From NCBI RefSeq assembly GCF_000328475.2, contig NC_026478.1:124001-188000 (forward strand): 64,000 bases of DNA. The letters are read 5' to 3'. The position numbers were made by a program, and so were the translations under genes. This document shows positions 9,978-20,046 of the stretch, in pieces. Origin of the DNA: Mycosarcoma maydis (Eukaryota; Basidiomycota; Ustilaginomycetes; Ustilaginales). How positions within the stretch are numbered: the stretch's first letter is position 1; every line of letters begins with the position of its first letter. The notes below the pieces were generated by a model, which saw nothing but the letters and a program-made list of their open reading frames with translations, did not search any database and was not told the DNA's origin.

Positions 9978-11570
9978 CTAGTCTGCTTTTCGATGATATG
10001 CGACAGGACCTTTTGGTGGGGGACCCAAAGGCGCTTTCGGTGGGGGCGGGGCTGCGGATGCCCTCGAATACATAATTTGCCCCGTTGCGTTGTAGGTTCC
10101 GGTTGCTGAGCCACCAGAGACAGGTACATCGCTTCCCGAATCCAAATGTTGACAGGCTTCGCGGCTGGAAACTTCGTGAGATGAACGAGGGACTGCACCA
10201 TACGCTGGCCACGGTGAAGGTGAATTGCGGCCCGAATTGAGATTGCTACGACTGCCGTTGTTAAAGATGCCGCCCACCACGTCTGCTGCTCTTTTGCCTC
10301 CGGTGCCGAACCCGCCGAATCCGCCGTTGACCGAGAACCCGCCCGCACCCGACACGTCGGTGGTCCTGCCATACATGTTGGCGGTTCGCTCGAAAGCCTG
10401 GGCAGACGGCGCGAGAGGTACATCCGCCAAGGACGGCAAAAGCTGCAACACAAGGCGATGAAGTTTGACCGTCGGCCAGAAGATGGGCAAGCGTGAAGGG
10501 ACGAGTCGATGGAGCGGACCGTTGGCGTACACGTGCCCACCGGCTACACCAAACCCATTCGACGAAGCCGCAAGCGTGCCAGATGCTGAAATTCGCGGTT
10601 GTGGATCGGCGAGCATGGCAAGTACCGTGCAAAAGGGGAATACGAGCATGAAGAGCATCAAGTTGAGCAGTCCGCTCGGATGGAAGAAGGACACTGCCGT
10701 GGAGGGCAAGCCGAAGGCGACAAAGTACGACCATCTCTCTTCACAGTAGCGCATTCTGCGGTCGAGCGACCATCCTCGCGAGATCCATGCTTGCTCAAAG
10801 CAGTAGTAGCCATCGACGAGGCACATGAACAAGAAGGAGAGAGGGCGCCCAAGGTAGGGTATGCGACCGAGAAGTAGGTAAAAAATGGTGTAGTTGACGA
10901 TGAGGATCATGCGATAGCTCTCCTGCAGCATACGGCGTGACGTTCCTGGAGGCAATGACGGGTTCGACAGGGTGAGCCTTCGCACGTGCCCGTGCCGAAG
11001 CTTGTATGCCGCATTGGCGATGTCGGATGTCCAGGAAGAGGCGAGGAGGTAGCTGCCGCCGATGAGAGGATAGAGCCAAAAGACATTTCCGAGTCCACCA
11101 ACGATCGATCCAGACTCGACGACGCCCTGCACATGCTGGTCGTGTGTCTGTTGGAAAAGCACCTTTGGGAAAAAGGCGAGCTCGAAGAAAAATACAACCG
11201 CAGAGATGGTGCCACTTAGCACCAGACCTTTCAAAACACCATTTCGAATCTCGCGGGAGCTTGCGATGAGATTGAGCGCCTCCGACCATCGATTGCCGTC
11301 CCACCAGCCTGCTCTAGCCCAGTTGAGGTGACAATATAAGCTCTTAAACAGCGGTAAGCGCGGGATGTATTCTGCGGGGCCTTTCGCGGACCAGGATGTC
11401 TGACGTGCGCTTCTTTCTAGCGGCCACGGTAGACCAGCATCGTATAGTTCGTCGATCCTTCCTCCCCCCGCACCTTCAATATCGAGGTCCACGTCTGAGA
11501 CGGACAGCCCATTAGGTCGATGGTAGAAGCTGCTCGATGTGACGCGGCTAGTGGCGGGAACGCCGAGCAT
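9978..11570 (-). CDS. EI24 domain membrane protein
   Basis: A 530-residue polytopic membrane protein of the EI24 (etoposide-induced 2.4) family, which in animals is an ER protein linked to autophagy and nuclear import. Hydrophobic segments are seen at about 113-134, 155-178, 220-240, 243-262, 283-302 and 304-324. The family core is in the middle, with the YLGRPLSFLFMCLVDGYYCFEQAW segment (about 238-262, read in two pieces) followed by a conserved aromatic stretch with ERWSYF. The first 90 residues are polar. The last 200 are low in complexity, rich in G, S, N and P, and end in a proline run. Start ATG at 11570 is the only one that fits. A TATATA run lies about 50 bp upstream. Confidence 0.78.
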   Translation of the reverse strand: MLGVPATSRVTSSSFYHRPNGLSVSDVDLDIEGAGGGRIDELYDAGLPWPLERSARQTSWSAKGPAEYIPRLPLFKSLYCHLNWARAGWWDGNRWSEALNLIASSREIRNGVLKGLVLSGTISAVVFFFELAFFPKVLFQQTHDQHVQGVVESGSIVGGLGNVFWLYPLIGGSYLLASSWTSDIANAAYKLRHGHVRRLTLSNPSLPPGTSRRMLQESYRMILIVNYTIFYLLLGRIPYLGRPLSFLFMCLVDGYYCFEQAWISRGWSLDRRMRYCEERWSYFVAFGLPSTAVSFFHPSGLLNLMLFMLVFPFCTVLAMLADPQPRISASGTLAASSNGFGVAGGHVYANGPLHRLVPSRLPIFWPTVKLHRLVLQLLPSLADVPLAPSAQAFERTANMYGRTTDVSGAGGFSVNGGFGGFGTGGKRAADVVGGIFNNGSRSNLNSGRNSPSPWPAYGAVPRSSHEVSSREACQHLDSGSDVPVSGGSATGTYNATGQIMYSRASAAPPPPKAPLGPPPKGPVAYHRKAD

Positions 11571-11933
11571 CGTTGATGGTTTCGAGGAGACACGCTAGTT
11601 CTACCTCGTTCGAGGAAAGTATATATCTAGGAAACGCGATTGTAGGAGAGAAGAAGACAGCCGATGCTTGCCGTACGCTGCCATCGACAGACCGTGCTAT
11701 GTCGACATTCGAAACGCAAGGAGAAGACAAGGAAGATAGGCAGCAGCTTGCCAAACGCGTGGAATGCTAGAGGCGGAGGGCTTGTGCACCCTTCGCAGGT
11801 CTGTGCCTGCTGGCAACCGCTGCACTTCTTCTTGCTCCACCTCATCGTCCGTGTCCCGAGTTATCGTCCGTTGATCTCATGTAAATAATTAGAACCTTAC
11901 TTATATGCAACCTTGTCTTTGGTGAACATCCTA
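11571..11933. other. Intergenic between EI24 gene and tRNA
   Basis: Promoter of the EI24-type gene and 5' flank of the tRNA. No further gene is seen. Confidence 0.5.
11620..11627 (-). promoter_or_regulatory. Possible TATA element of the EI24-type gene
   Basis: TATATA-type sequence about 50 bp upstream of the start codon at 11570. Position is plausible for a short leader, but a chance AT run is possible. Confidence 0.25.
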
Positions 11934-12040
11934 TCCCGGCTAGCTCAGTCGGTAGAGCGTCAGACTCTTACACAACAAGGGTTTCCGAGATTGCCTCGGA
12001 GTTCATCTGAATGTCGTGGGTTCGAGCCCCACGTTGGGAG
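11934..12040 (+). tRNA. tRNA-Lys (CUU) with 34-nt intron
   Basis: Full cloverleaf: acceptor TCCCGGC pairs with GTTGGGA (12033-12039), discriminator G at 12040, D arm GCTC...GAGC, anticodon stem TCAGA (11960-11964) with TCTGA (12006-12010), T arm with GTTCGAGCC. The anticodon CTT lies at 11967-11969. An intron at 11971-12004 interrupts the loop one base 3' of the anticodon, the standard position, and contains a small hairpin (CCGAG...CTCGG). Mature length without CCA is 73 nt. Confidence 0.93.
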
Positions 12041-12044
12041 GATA

Positions 12045-12060
12045 TTTTTTGGCTTTTTTT
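12045..12060 (+). terminator. RNA polymerase III terminator of tRNA-Lys
   Basis: Two T runs (12045-12050 and 12054-12060) start five bases after the tRNA end, as expected for Pol III termination. Confidence 0.8.
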
Positions 12061-14359
12061 GCAGCCTCATATTTTGTTTGGACTTCGTTTTGAACGATCC
12101 TTTTTTGTACCAATCACAAATTTATGCTCGTTGTTCTCGAAGCTGATTAACCCGTCATAAGTTAGTCGACCTTGGCAATAATTATGCAGCTCCTGGCTTT
12201 TCGCGGTTTGATTCAGGCTGTTTCACGACATGGAGCCGGTTGGAAATGCAGCGTTCTTTGAACTTTCTACGGAAAGATCGGCGAGTCCGGATATAAGGTA
12301 CGAACTGACTTGACCAGATCAAGGCATCGGGCAGCGCAGAAGCGAGCGATTTGAACTCGTGAGACACATACAACCTAATCGATTGCACCGAAGTAGTGCG
12401 CTACAATCGTGAGTATGTTGATGTGACAGACAAAAGGATTCGACAGACGAAAGGAATGAATGAATGTAAGTTAGCCTGTTATTTGACAGCCAGCGGTCAC
12501 TATCCGCCGATTCGTCAAAGTCAAAATTCAACGGTTCAGAATTTTCATCTGTATTTACTTTTTGTGTATCCTATCGCTTTATCTGCGGGATCTCAGAACA
12601 TCTTCTTCCATGCTCAAGACTTTGAGCCTAGACCCAGTCATGTTTTTGTCATGCGTACAACGTCACAGACTCTGTCGCCGCGCGGAATTGTAGGTAAGTT
12701 AAGTTGGCTGCCGCTAGACTCACCCCGCAAAAGCTGCGTGGCCAGCTGATCGGTCCAATATAGCTTGTCGTCGCCACACCACGCGCCGGTCCTGTCGTTC
12801 TGAAAGCTGGGATAGATGCGGGCTGGTCGCTTTGCAAATCGGCCCAAGGTATTCAATCGATATCAGAAGAATTCGATTCGACATTTCGGCTTCAGCATAC
12901 CGTGCGTGATCGAACGACGTTGTACCAATGAGAACACAGCTAGTTGAGTTACCTTGCGCGTTGAGGATTCATTTTTCGTGGCGCATGCATCGTTGGCAGC
13001 GGTCAACTGCGAGTGCTTGTTCAAGATTGAGGCGCGTGCCGACACACAACAGTGATTGGTTGCCCAACCGAAATTTTTGCAGCAGTGTCTCGTGACCTTG
13101 CCAGGGTTCAGGGCGGCGCTCTCTAGCCTCCGACTCGCACCTTACCATACTACAGTAAAACCTCTATAGCCCACTTGACGAGCTTGCACTTTGCTGACTT
13201 GATCGTCTTCATCACGTCTGCAATGCGCCACCTTGATGAAGGAGCTATCCCCACCAAAACAAGATAAGGATTTGATAGATGATTGGCTGAACACCATGGC
13301 GTATCAGAGTTGTGAGTGTGAGCTTGTCTGCAAGTGGGCGAGCGATCGACGGTTGTCATTCGGTCTCGCTCGATTTTCGCTGCGAGCCCACATGAGGCTC
13401 TTGCTTTCGAGTCTTAGTTATTTATCGTTTCCGCTAAAGACGATGCACACAATCACGAATCACGAATGTTGACAGGTTCTAAAAGCTGAACAGCTGAAGC
13501 TGAGTTCGAAAACTCGGGAACTAGGACTGCATCATCGGAATATTATTCGTGATTGGCTTCTGTCATTCTTGAGGGGGGACAAGCCGACGGTTCGAGGAAA
13601 ATCCTTGTTGTGATTTTAGAGTCATCGCGTCAGCATGGACTGCGGCTCCAGAGAGGGCACAACGCTTTGCCGTCAGCGGCGTCGTTTCGAAAAGAGTGTT
13701 TGAATTCGGCTCCTCCGATTTGTGCTGCCGTGCTGCCTGTTCCTGCCTCTCTATCTTTGCGTGCAACTATTCTCATACGCTTGCGGGTGGGCGTGCGTGG
13801 AGAAGCGCGAGGGTAGACAATGGCGCGCTCTAGGCGTGCGCCTAACGGATCCAAACCGCCGAAGATAGCATCTGAACGAATGAGCTTGGCAGCATGTCAC
13901 AAACCCATTGTCGCCACGACTGAAAGATAAGCTATTTCTCTCTCTCTCTGTTACATGAGCCAGACCGAGCTTTGACCTGAAGACAGTAGGATGAGCAGCG
14001 ATTGGTCGCCCAGGCAGGTTGCACCGACTGTGGAAGTGGGTTTGCAGAGCAGAGGCTCGGTTATAGACACACACACCTTTTAAGCTCTGGGCCTCTCTTT
14101 TCATTGGTCGAGCCGTCTCGTCTGATTCATCTGCTTCTCTGCCCCTCTCACTTTTCCGCTGCTCTTCCCTCCACCACCACCGTCACATACTTTGTGACGA
14201 CTCACGTTTTGTACCCCTAATCATCACTTCTTGATCCTTTGCATTGGTGCACCTTCGCATCACGCGTCACCAGGATCCATCGCCACCAAATATTCTTTCC
14301 TGAATCAGTCTCTGCGCTGTATTGTCGAACAGCTTAGATCAACCACGGAGCCACTCAAC
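12061..14359. other. 2.3-kb stretch without a recognised gene
   Basis: AT content is higher than in the flanking genes in the first part. Open frames (for example plus 12396-12749, minus 13751-14104) show no family or compositional support. The dispersed motif occurs at about 13452-13469. The last few hundred bases, with CT-rich tracts, are likely the promoter and leader of the amino acid transporter gene. Confidence 0.5.
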
Positions 14360-15850
14360 ATGGCATCCACAGGCCTTCCCTCCTCTCTGGGAGATCGATC
14401 AAGCGGTTCGGTCTCGCCTACTCAGACTGTCGACGTCGAAAAGAACGGCGCTTCTCACGATGAGCCTGTCAAGGTCTCCCAGACACAACCCGCGACGCAG
14501 ACCGAGTTCGGCGAGAAACGCGAGCAGTACCGCAGCGAGGAGGATTACATGTACGAGCAGCAGAAGCGTTCCGAAGGTGACCACAAGTTCCATCGTCTCG
14601 GCTGGAAGAAGCTCACCGTCTGCCTCATCGTCGAAGCCATTGCTCTCGGTGCTCTATCCATCCCCTCTGCGTTCGCCACACTTGGAATGGTGGCTGGTGT
14701 GATTGTCTGCATCGGCATTGGTCTCATTGCCATCTATACGAGTTACATCGTCGGTCAAGTCAAGGTCAAATTCCCTCAAGTCTCGCATTATGCCGACGCT
14801 GGTCAGCTCATGATGGGTCGCTTTGGCTACGAGCTCGTCGGTGCCATGTTTGCTCTTCAGTTGACGCTACTGGTTGGCTCTCACTGTCTCACCGGTACCA
14901 TCGCATTCCTCAACTTGAGCAACAACGCCATCTGCTCGCTCGCCTTTGGCGTCATTTCGGCCATCATCCTCTTCATCGTTGCCGTTCCTCCCTCGTTCTC
15001 CGAGGTGGCCATTCTGGGTTACATTGACTTCGCATCGATTATCATCGCCATTGGTGTTGTCATCATTGGTACAGGTATCAGAAAAAGCCAGCCCGAGCAC
15101 GCACTTACGCTGACAGAATGGTCGGCATGGCCAAAGGAAGGCACCACCTTTGCTGATGCTTGGGTAGCTCTCACAAACATTGTCTTTGCCTACTCGTTTG
15201 CCGTCTGCCAATTCTCCTTCATGGACGAGATGCACACGCCCACCGACTATGTCAAGAGTATCTGGGCGCTCGGCATCATTGAGATTGTCATCTACACCGT
15301 CACTGGTGCCCTCATCTACGCCTTTGTTGGCACAGAGGTCAAGTCTCCAGCGCTGCTCTCTGCAGGCACCACGCTCTCCAAGGTCGCATTTGGCATCGCT
15401 CTGCCTGTCATTTTTATCTCGGGCTCCATCAACACCACAGTGGTTGCGAGATATGTTCACGGTCGTATGTTTAAGAACTCGGTCATCCGATACATCAACA
15501 CCAAGATGGGCTGGTTGACATGGCTCGGACTTGTCGCTCTCATTACCGTCATCGCCTGGGTGATCGCAGAGGCAATCCCCTTCTTTTCCGATCTTCTCGG
15601 CATCATGTCGGCGCTGTTCATCTCGGGCTTCACCTTCTACTTGCCAGCATTGATGTGGTTCTTGCTGATCAAGGAAGGCAAGTGGAACGCGACTCGCTGG
15701 AACACGATCCTTAGCGTTGTCAATGCGATCGTGTTCGTGTTGGGCCTGCTCATCCTGGTCTGCGGAACTTACGCTTCGGTTCAGGATATCATTGACCAGT
15801 ACAACAAAGGCACAGTGCGAGGATCATTCACTTGCGGGCCCATCGGATAG
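14360..15850 (+). CDS. Amino acid transporter, AAAP family
   Basis: A 496-residue member of the amino acid/auxin permease family (Aa_trans), most like the fungal neutral or aromatic amino acid permeases of the Mtr type. The first 90 residues are polar and cytosolic. About eleven hydrophobic segments follow, beginning with the first-helix block around residues 92-120 (WKKLTVCLIVEAIALGALSI), where the unwound GALSIPSAF motif marks the substrate region. The C-terminus is short. It should act as a proton-coupled amino acid importer in the plasma membrane. The frame is open upstream to 14231, but that part has leader character; the ATG at 14360 starts the protein in the usual way. Single exon. Confidence 0.88.
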   Translation: MASTGLPSSLGDRSSGSVSPTQTVDVEKNGASHDEPVKVSQTQPATQTEFGEKREQYRSEEDYMYEQQKRSEGDHKFHRLGWKKLTVCLIVEAIALGALSIPSAFATLGMVAGVIVCIGIGLIAIYTSYIVGQVKVKFPQVSHYADAGQLMMGRFGYELVGAMFALQLTLLVGSHCLTGTIAFLNLSNNAICSLAFGVISAIILFIVAVPPSFSEVAILGYIDFASIIIAIGVVIIGTGIRKSQPEHALTLTEWSAWPKEGTTFADAWVALTNIVFAYSFAVCQFSFMDEMHTPTDYVKSIWALGIIEIVIYTVTGALIYAFVGTEVKSPALLSAGTTLSKVAFGIALPVIFISGSINTTVVARYVHGRMFKNSVIRYINTKMGWLTWLGLVALITVIAWVIAEAIPFFSDLLGIMSALFISGFTFYLPALMWFLLIKEGKWNATRWNTILSVVNAIVFVLGLLILVCGTYASVQDIIDQYNKGTVRGSFTCGPIG

Positions 15851-16620
15851 ATGAGAATTGCGCGACTTGCGTTAGAAAAGGGCAAGTTTCGCCTTGGTCG
15901 AGGTCGATTTTTTTTTCTCTTTTACCCAACATCGCCGGTGGATTGGCGCTGTTCAGAAGCTGAATCTGTTGACCATGGACCGAAACAACACTTCTCGATT
16001 GGACTACTGCACGAGCTCAAGCTAGATTCGGAAGCTTCTTACCAACGCACTTGTTCTCATGATCTCTCACGCAAACCCAATTTGGCCCTAATGAAATGCT
16101 CCAACACGTTGTCTTCTTGACGAAATGTAATTTGTACTCAACACTTATACTAACAGTATTGCCGCAGTCACCCCAGCATCGACGTCATCGGATCCCTTCT
16201 GCCGATTGCCATATAAGTATCGGTGATATTAGATTGTTGCCTCCTTACCTGTGAGGAACACAGGTGAGGTTGGTATGATTTGATGTGCTGTCTATCTTCG
16301 TCCAGGAGGATCTTGCCCGATGAGAGTGCGATCGGGCACCTCCACCTTCAGGAAGCGAAACGAGAAAAATTCGTGCCTCGAGCCTGGAAAAATGAGCGTC
16401 TTGGTCAGCGTGCAGAGGTGACTCTATCCGTCGGTCTCCTGGTTTACCCGACACTTGTCACAAGACGTGGCTCAGACCTGGCTAGCTCTCCTTTAGCGCG
16501 ATCATCACTATACCGTTCGAGCGCGAGCCAAGCACAGACTAGAACAAGTTATCGCCGATAGCATCACTGGATCAACGAATCAGCGTATCTCCAACAGACT
16601 CTGGTTGCCGTTCTGAAACC
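15851..16620. other. Intergenic, no gene seen
   Basis: 3' side of the transporter gene and promoter of RCF1. A T-rich run occurs at about 15907-15919. The frame at minus 16245-16454 and others are not supported. Confidence 0.5.
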
Positions 16621-17361
16621 ATGTCGGGCATGCCGAATGCCGAGCTCGTGCGCGAGCAACAGCAACCAGGAGATCCTATGGGATCTTCTGCGCATCCGAA
16701 TGCATACGTACCTGAAGTGGGCGGCCTAGGATCGGAGCTGCCGGAAGCGCCACGAGACAAGTTCTTTCGCAAGATGCGCGAGCAGCCTTTGGTTCCTATT
16801 GGTAAGCTTGGCACATTTCGTAACTGGAGGTTGCGCGATTTGATTGCGCAGATCTGACTCTGACATTCGCGGTTGCGCTCGTCTTTGAAATCAACAGGCT
16901 CATTGCTCACATGCGGCGCACTCATCGCTGCATCCAACCACCTCCGATCGGGCAATCGAGATCAGTTCAACAAGGCGTTGCGATGGCGTGTCGGCTTCCA
17001 AGGCTTAACCGTCCTAGCTGCGCTTGTCGGATCTTTCTACTACGGCCAACAAGCAGCAGCGACGATCCCGGCTCCCGCTTCGTCTTCAGCCGATGCCCCG
17101 TTGCAACAAGGCGCAGTAACAACGCTACCAGGAAGGGCACCGACCGTGTGGCAACAGACGAGAGCTGATGAACGCGCCAACAAGGGTAGGAACGAATTCG
17201 AGGGCAGAGTCGGCCAAGCACTCGATAGGGAGTTGAACGACGATAAGAGGTTGGAAGAGGCGCTGTTGGGAAAGGAGGAGGAAATCAATCTGGAACAGTT
17301 GAAAAAGACGGCGACCAAGCCGAGACCCGTGATCGGTCAGGATGCGAGGCGACAAGTTTAG
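16621..17361 (+). CDS. RCF1: Respiratory supercomplex factor 1, HIG1 domain
   Basis: Mitochondrial inner-membrane protein that associates with cytochrome c oxidase and III-IV supercomplexes. Two exons: 16621-16801 and 16898-17361, intron of 96 nt (GTAAGC...CAG); the join at Gly restores PLVPIGSLLTCGALIAA. The product is 214 residues. Seen: the HIG1 domain with two membrane helices (about 58-75 and 92-112) and the R-W-R-V-G-F-Q-G block between them (a QRRVxxG-type signature), ending with FYYG. The tail is charged and helical, as in other fungal Rcf1 proteins. The start ATG directly follows a plausible leader. Confidence 0.92.
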
Positions 17362-17658
17362 GTGCGAAGCGATGATATCTAGCATTCGTGCCCTTGCAGT
17401 ATCAGTGGATTCTGCAAGCAGCTACTTGCAAAAGGTCAAGTGAAACAAAACAAAGTCACTCTGACCTGTCATTTGTGCGTCTCCTTGCTGAAGCTCAGGC
17501 GAGAGACGCTGAGAAACGCAAACGCGCTCCCGCCGTAAACAAAACGTTGAGCAATTGGCAAACTTTCAAAGAGCCATACACGAACGCAGTAGATAAATCC
17601 CTTGACAAAAGGTGAAGTATACAAAATCGCGGACCCGGTCACGGGTGAACAAGGATTG

Positions 17659-20046
17659 CTAAGAAACCACACGAGAGAGAAAGTGATCCAGGTTGTCGAT
17701 CACCGACTGAGCGGCACGGGTCATGGTAGTGGTGGAGCGTGCAGCGCCTGCTGCTGGGTCTTCTGGTCTCGGTGAAGCGTTGCACTGCGAATCGCTCTCG
17801 TCACTAGCTTCAATCTGTTCAAACGAAAACGCTTCTTCGGCGAACTGACCATCAGGCAGCCTGGATACGCAGTCACGTACCGCTTGAAGCGCTTCTCGAA
17901 TCGCCAAACCTACTGCAGTATTGCCGCAAGGTAGCGATTGCAGCACAAGCTGATCCAGATCTTCGAGCAAGTCGAGCGCGTCGAGTGCGATGTGCAACGG
18001 TTGGTCGGGTCGTAGTGGTCCGTGTGCGTCGACAGCAACGAGCTGGTGATCCAGGCACGATGACCATAGCTTGGCTCGTAACGCTTGACGTGCTAGATCA
18101 ACGAGGATCGGATCGACTGGGTGATGAATGCTGGCTAGCCAATCGTGAACGTGGACGACGGCTTCCGGTGTCAAACGGTGACACGTCGCCACGTCGCAGC
18201 TGTGCGTCCAACATTCGATCAAATCGCCAAAACGGTAGATCAAATGTTCTCGTACACTTGCCAATCCGAGCTGGGTCAGAAATCCTAATGGCGCCGATTT
18301 CGAGCTTACTGATGAGCTTCGTGCGCGTTTCGTCTGCACAACTTTGATCTCCTCCGAGTCGGATTTCACTCGCTTTCGACCACGTGCAACGTTGTCTGCT
18401 CCTCGCTTTGCCGGCTCCATTTGACACACGTAATCTGGTCGCTGCTCGGCCCACCACCTTTCTGCCCGCACGAGCAGCATCCACACTTTTACCGCCTCGG
18501 ACGCCTGCTCGCCATTGCCCAAGGCTGCACAACCGACCTGATCCAACCCCAAGATCTTGGCCAATGTGATAGCCTCGCAAAAGCGGAAAAAAGCCGCATC
18601 TTTCCACTCGGTGAAACCGCAATCTTGTGCTTGGTGCGAAGCAGTATCGAGATTGTAGAGCGCCATCGAGAGAAATAATGCAGTCAGGACGGTTTCCAGT
18701 GTGGGAGCTTGACCGAAGCTGATGCCTCCGCCGGGTGCTGAAGAGCGTAGGAGAAGGATTTGTTCGATCACCTGCGTGGCTTGTATGCGTAAAGCGTCCG
18801 AGTCGTGCGCTTTCGAAGAACGATTTGGGGCGACGCTGGGCATGAGAAATGATTGCTCAAGCTGTGCTTCGATGCTCTTGTCGCCAACGCGAGAGGTGGC
18901 GGATTTTGGCAGTGTGAGGCGCAACAGTCCGAGCAGGGATATGGACAGCGCAAGTGCAGCAAAAGAGGCATCGTGATCGTGCGACTTGCGCCCAAGCCGA
19001 GGATAGATGTAAGCTCGTGGCACAATGCCTGGACAAAGACGTTCGTATAGGTTTTCGTAAAATAGCGCCGTCCGTTTGGTCAGCGTCATGGTGTTGAGCG
19101 GATCGTCCATCACGCCTGCTGCTGGTCTTGGAGCTTGTGATGACGAATCTGATTCAGCGTTTGGCTGCTCGAATTTGGGTGCAAGCCGAGCCTTGGCATC
19201 CACATCGTGGCGTTGCTGCATACTTGGCAGCGCTGATGTGAGGGTGGAGAAACTATTCCGCCTGCTCCCATCCGGCTCGATCAACCCCAAACTACCCAGA
19301 ATGTGACCTGCCCAGAGTTTCTGTTTGGCCTCGTGATGAAATTGCACGTTCTGACCCAGCACTGCGAGCTGTGCAGATGCTGCAGGAGATCCCTTTTGCT
19401 GCGGATCCCAATCCACTTCTTCGGCCAAGATGCCGAGCAGATCCAGGCCGGCCGTCGTAGCTACGCCTACACCTACCATGCTATTCTCGGCCGACGACGT
19501 GGCTACAGATGAGAAGCACGATTTGGAAGATGACAAAGTTGATGGTGTTGTCATGGTACCGACAAAGTCGGTGAGCGCCGAGATTGGAAGAGTCGACGGT
19601 GGGAATGCTGAGGTGGCTACCGAGAGTAGTTCCGAGTAGGCCGAATGTGTGGACGAGAACGGTGCCTGAGAGTCGAGTAGGCTTTGGAACGATGATGCGA
19701 ATGCTACGAGAGTCGGGGGATCTGGCGAGAATCGCACTGGTTCGCTCTGCTGTTGGTACAAGTGAAGCTCGCTCTTTCCCAAGCGTTGCGAATTTGATGG
19801 TCGACGTACGGTCGAATCAAGGCCGCATAATCTCTCTCTCCTCGATTCAATGCTCGCGGCAGAGCAATGTCGATTCCAGGCTGACGATAACGACGATGAC
19901 GAACGCGATGATCTTGGCCAAGTCGGTCTAGCCAGCTGGTCGAGAATGGTGTAGCGAGTGATGTCGGTAGGTGCGTCGCAATCCGCCGAAGAACAAGACG
20001 ATTCTTGAGGTGCACGAGATGCGGTGGCTGTTGCACTAGGAGTCAT
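17659..20046 (-). CDS. Large regulator-like protein, no visible zinc cluster
   Basis: A 795-residue protein whose middle looks like the regulatory half of fungal Zn2Cys6 factors: a helical block around a CPGIVPRAYIYPRLG segment, then alternating hydrophobic helices (ALALSISLLGLLRLTL; VLTALFLSMALYNLDTA), an F-x-x-F-C-E-A-I-T-L-A-K-I-L-G-L-D element resembling the middle homology region, a WMLLVRAERWWAEQRPDYV segment and a basic patch (RGRKRVKSDSEE). The N-terminal 250 residues are Ser-rich and disordered. I see no CX2CX6C zinc cluster in this frame or in nearby minus-strand frames. The frame is open to 20115 and would add a hydrophobic leader, but it begins with TTG; ATG is at 20046. Either a DNA-binding exon lies upstream or this is a co-regulator. 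Family call is tentative. Confidence 0.6.
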   Translation of the reverse strand: MTPSATATASRAPQESSCSSADCDAPTDITRYTILDQLARPTWPRSSRSSSSLSSAWNRHCSAASIESRRERLCGLDSTVRRPSNSQRLGKSELHLYQQQSEPVRFSPDPPTLVAFASSFQSLLDSQAPFSSTHSAYSELLSVATSAFPPSTLPISALTDFVGTMTTPSTLSSSKSCFSSVATSSAENSMVGVGVATTAGLDLLGILAEEVDWDPQQKGSPAASAQLAVLGQNVQFHHEAKQKLWAGHILGSLGLIEPDGSRRNSFSTLTSALPSMQQRHDVDAKARLAPKFEQPNAESDSSSQAPRPAAGVMDDPLNTMTLTKRTALFYENLYERLCPGIVPRAYIYPRLGRKSHDHDASFAALALSISLLGLLRLTLPKSATSRVGDKSIEAQLEQSFLMPSVAPNRSSKAHDSDALRIQATQVIEQILLLRSSAPGGGISFGQAPTLETVLTALFLSMALYNLDTASHQAQDCGFTEWKDAAFFRFCEAITLAKILGLDQVGCAALGNGEQASEAVKVWMLLVRAERWWAEQRPDYVCQMEPAKRGADNVARGRKRVKSDSEEIKVVQTKRARSSSVSSKSAPLGFLTQLGLASVREHLIYRFGDLIECWTHSCDVATCHRLTPEAVVHVHDWLASIHHPVDPILVDLARQALRAKLWSSCLDHQLVAVDAHGPLRPDQPLHIALDALDLLEDLDQLVLQSLPCGNTAVGLAIREALQAVRDCVSRLPDGQFAEEAFSFEQIEASDESDSQCNASPRPEDPAAGAARSTTTMTRAAQSVIDNLDHFLSRVVS

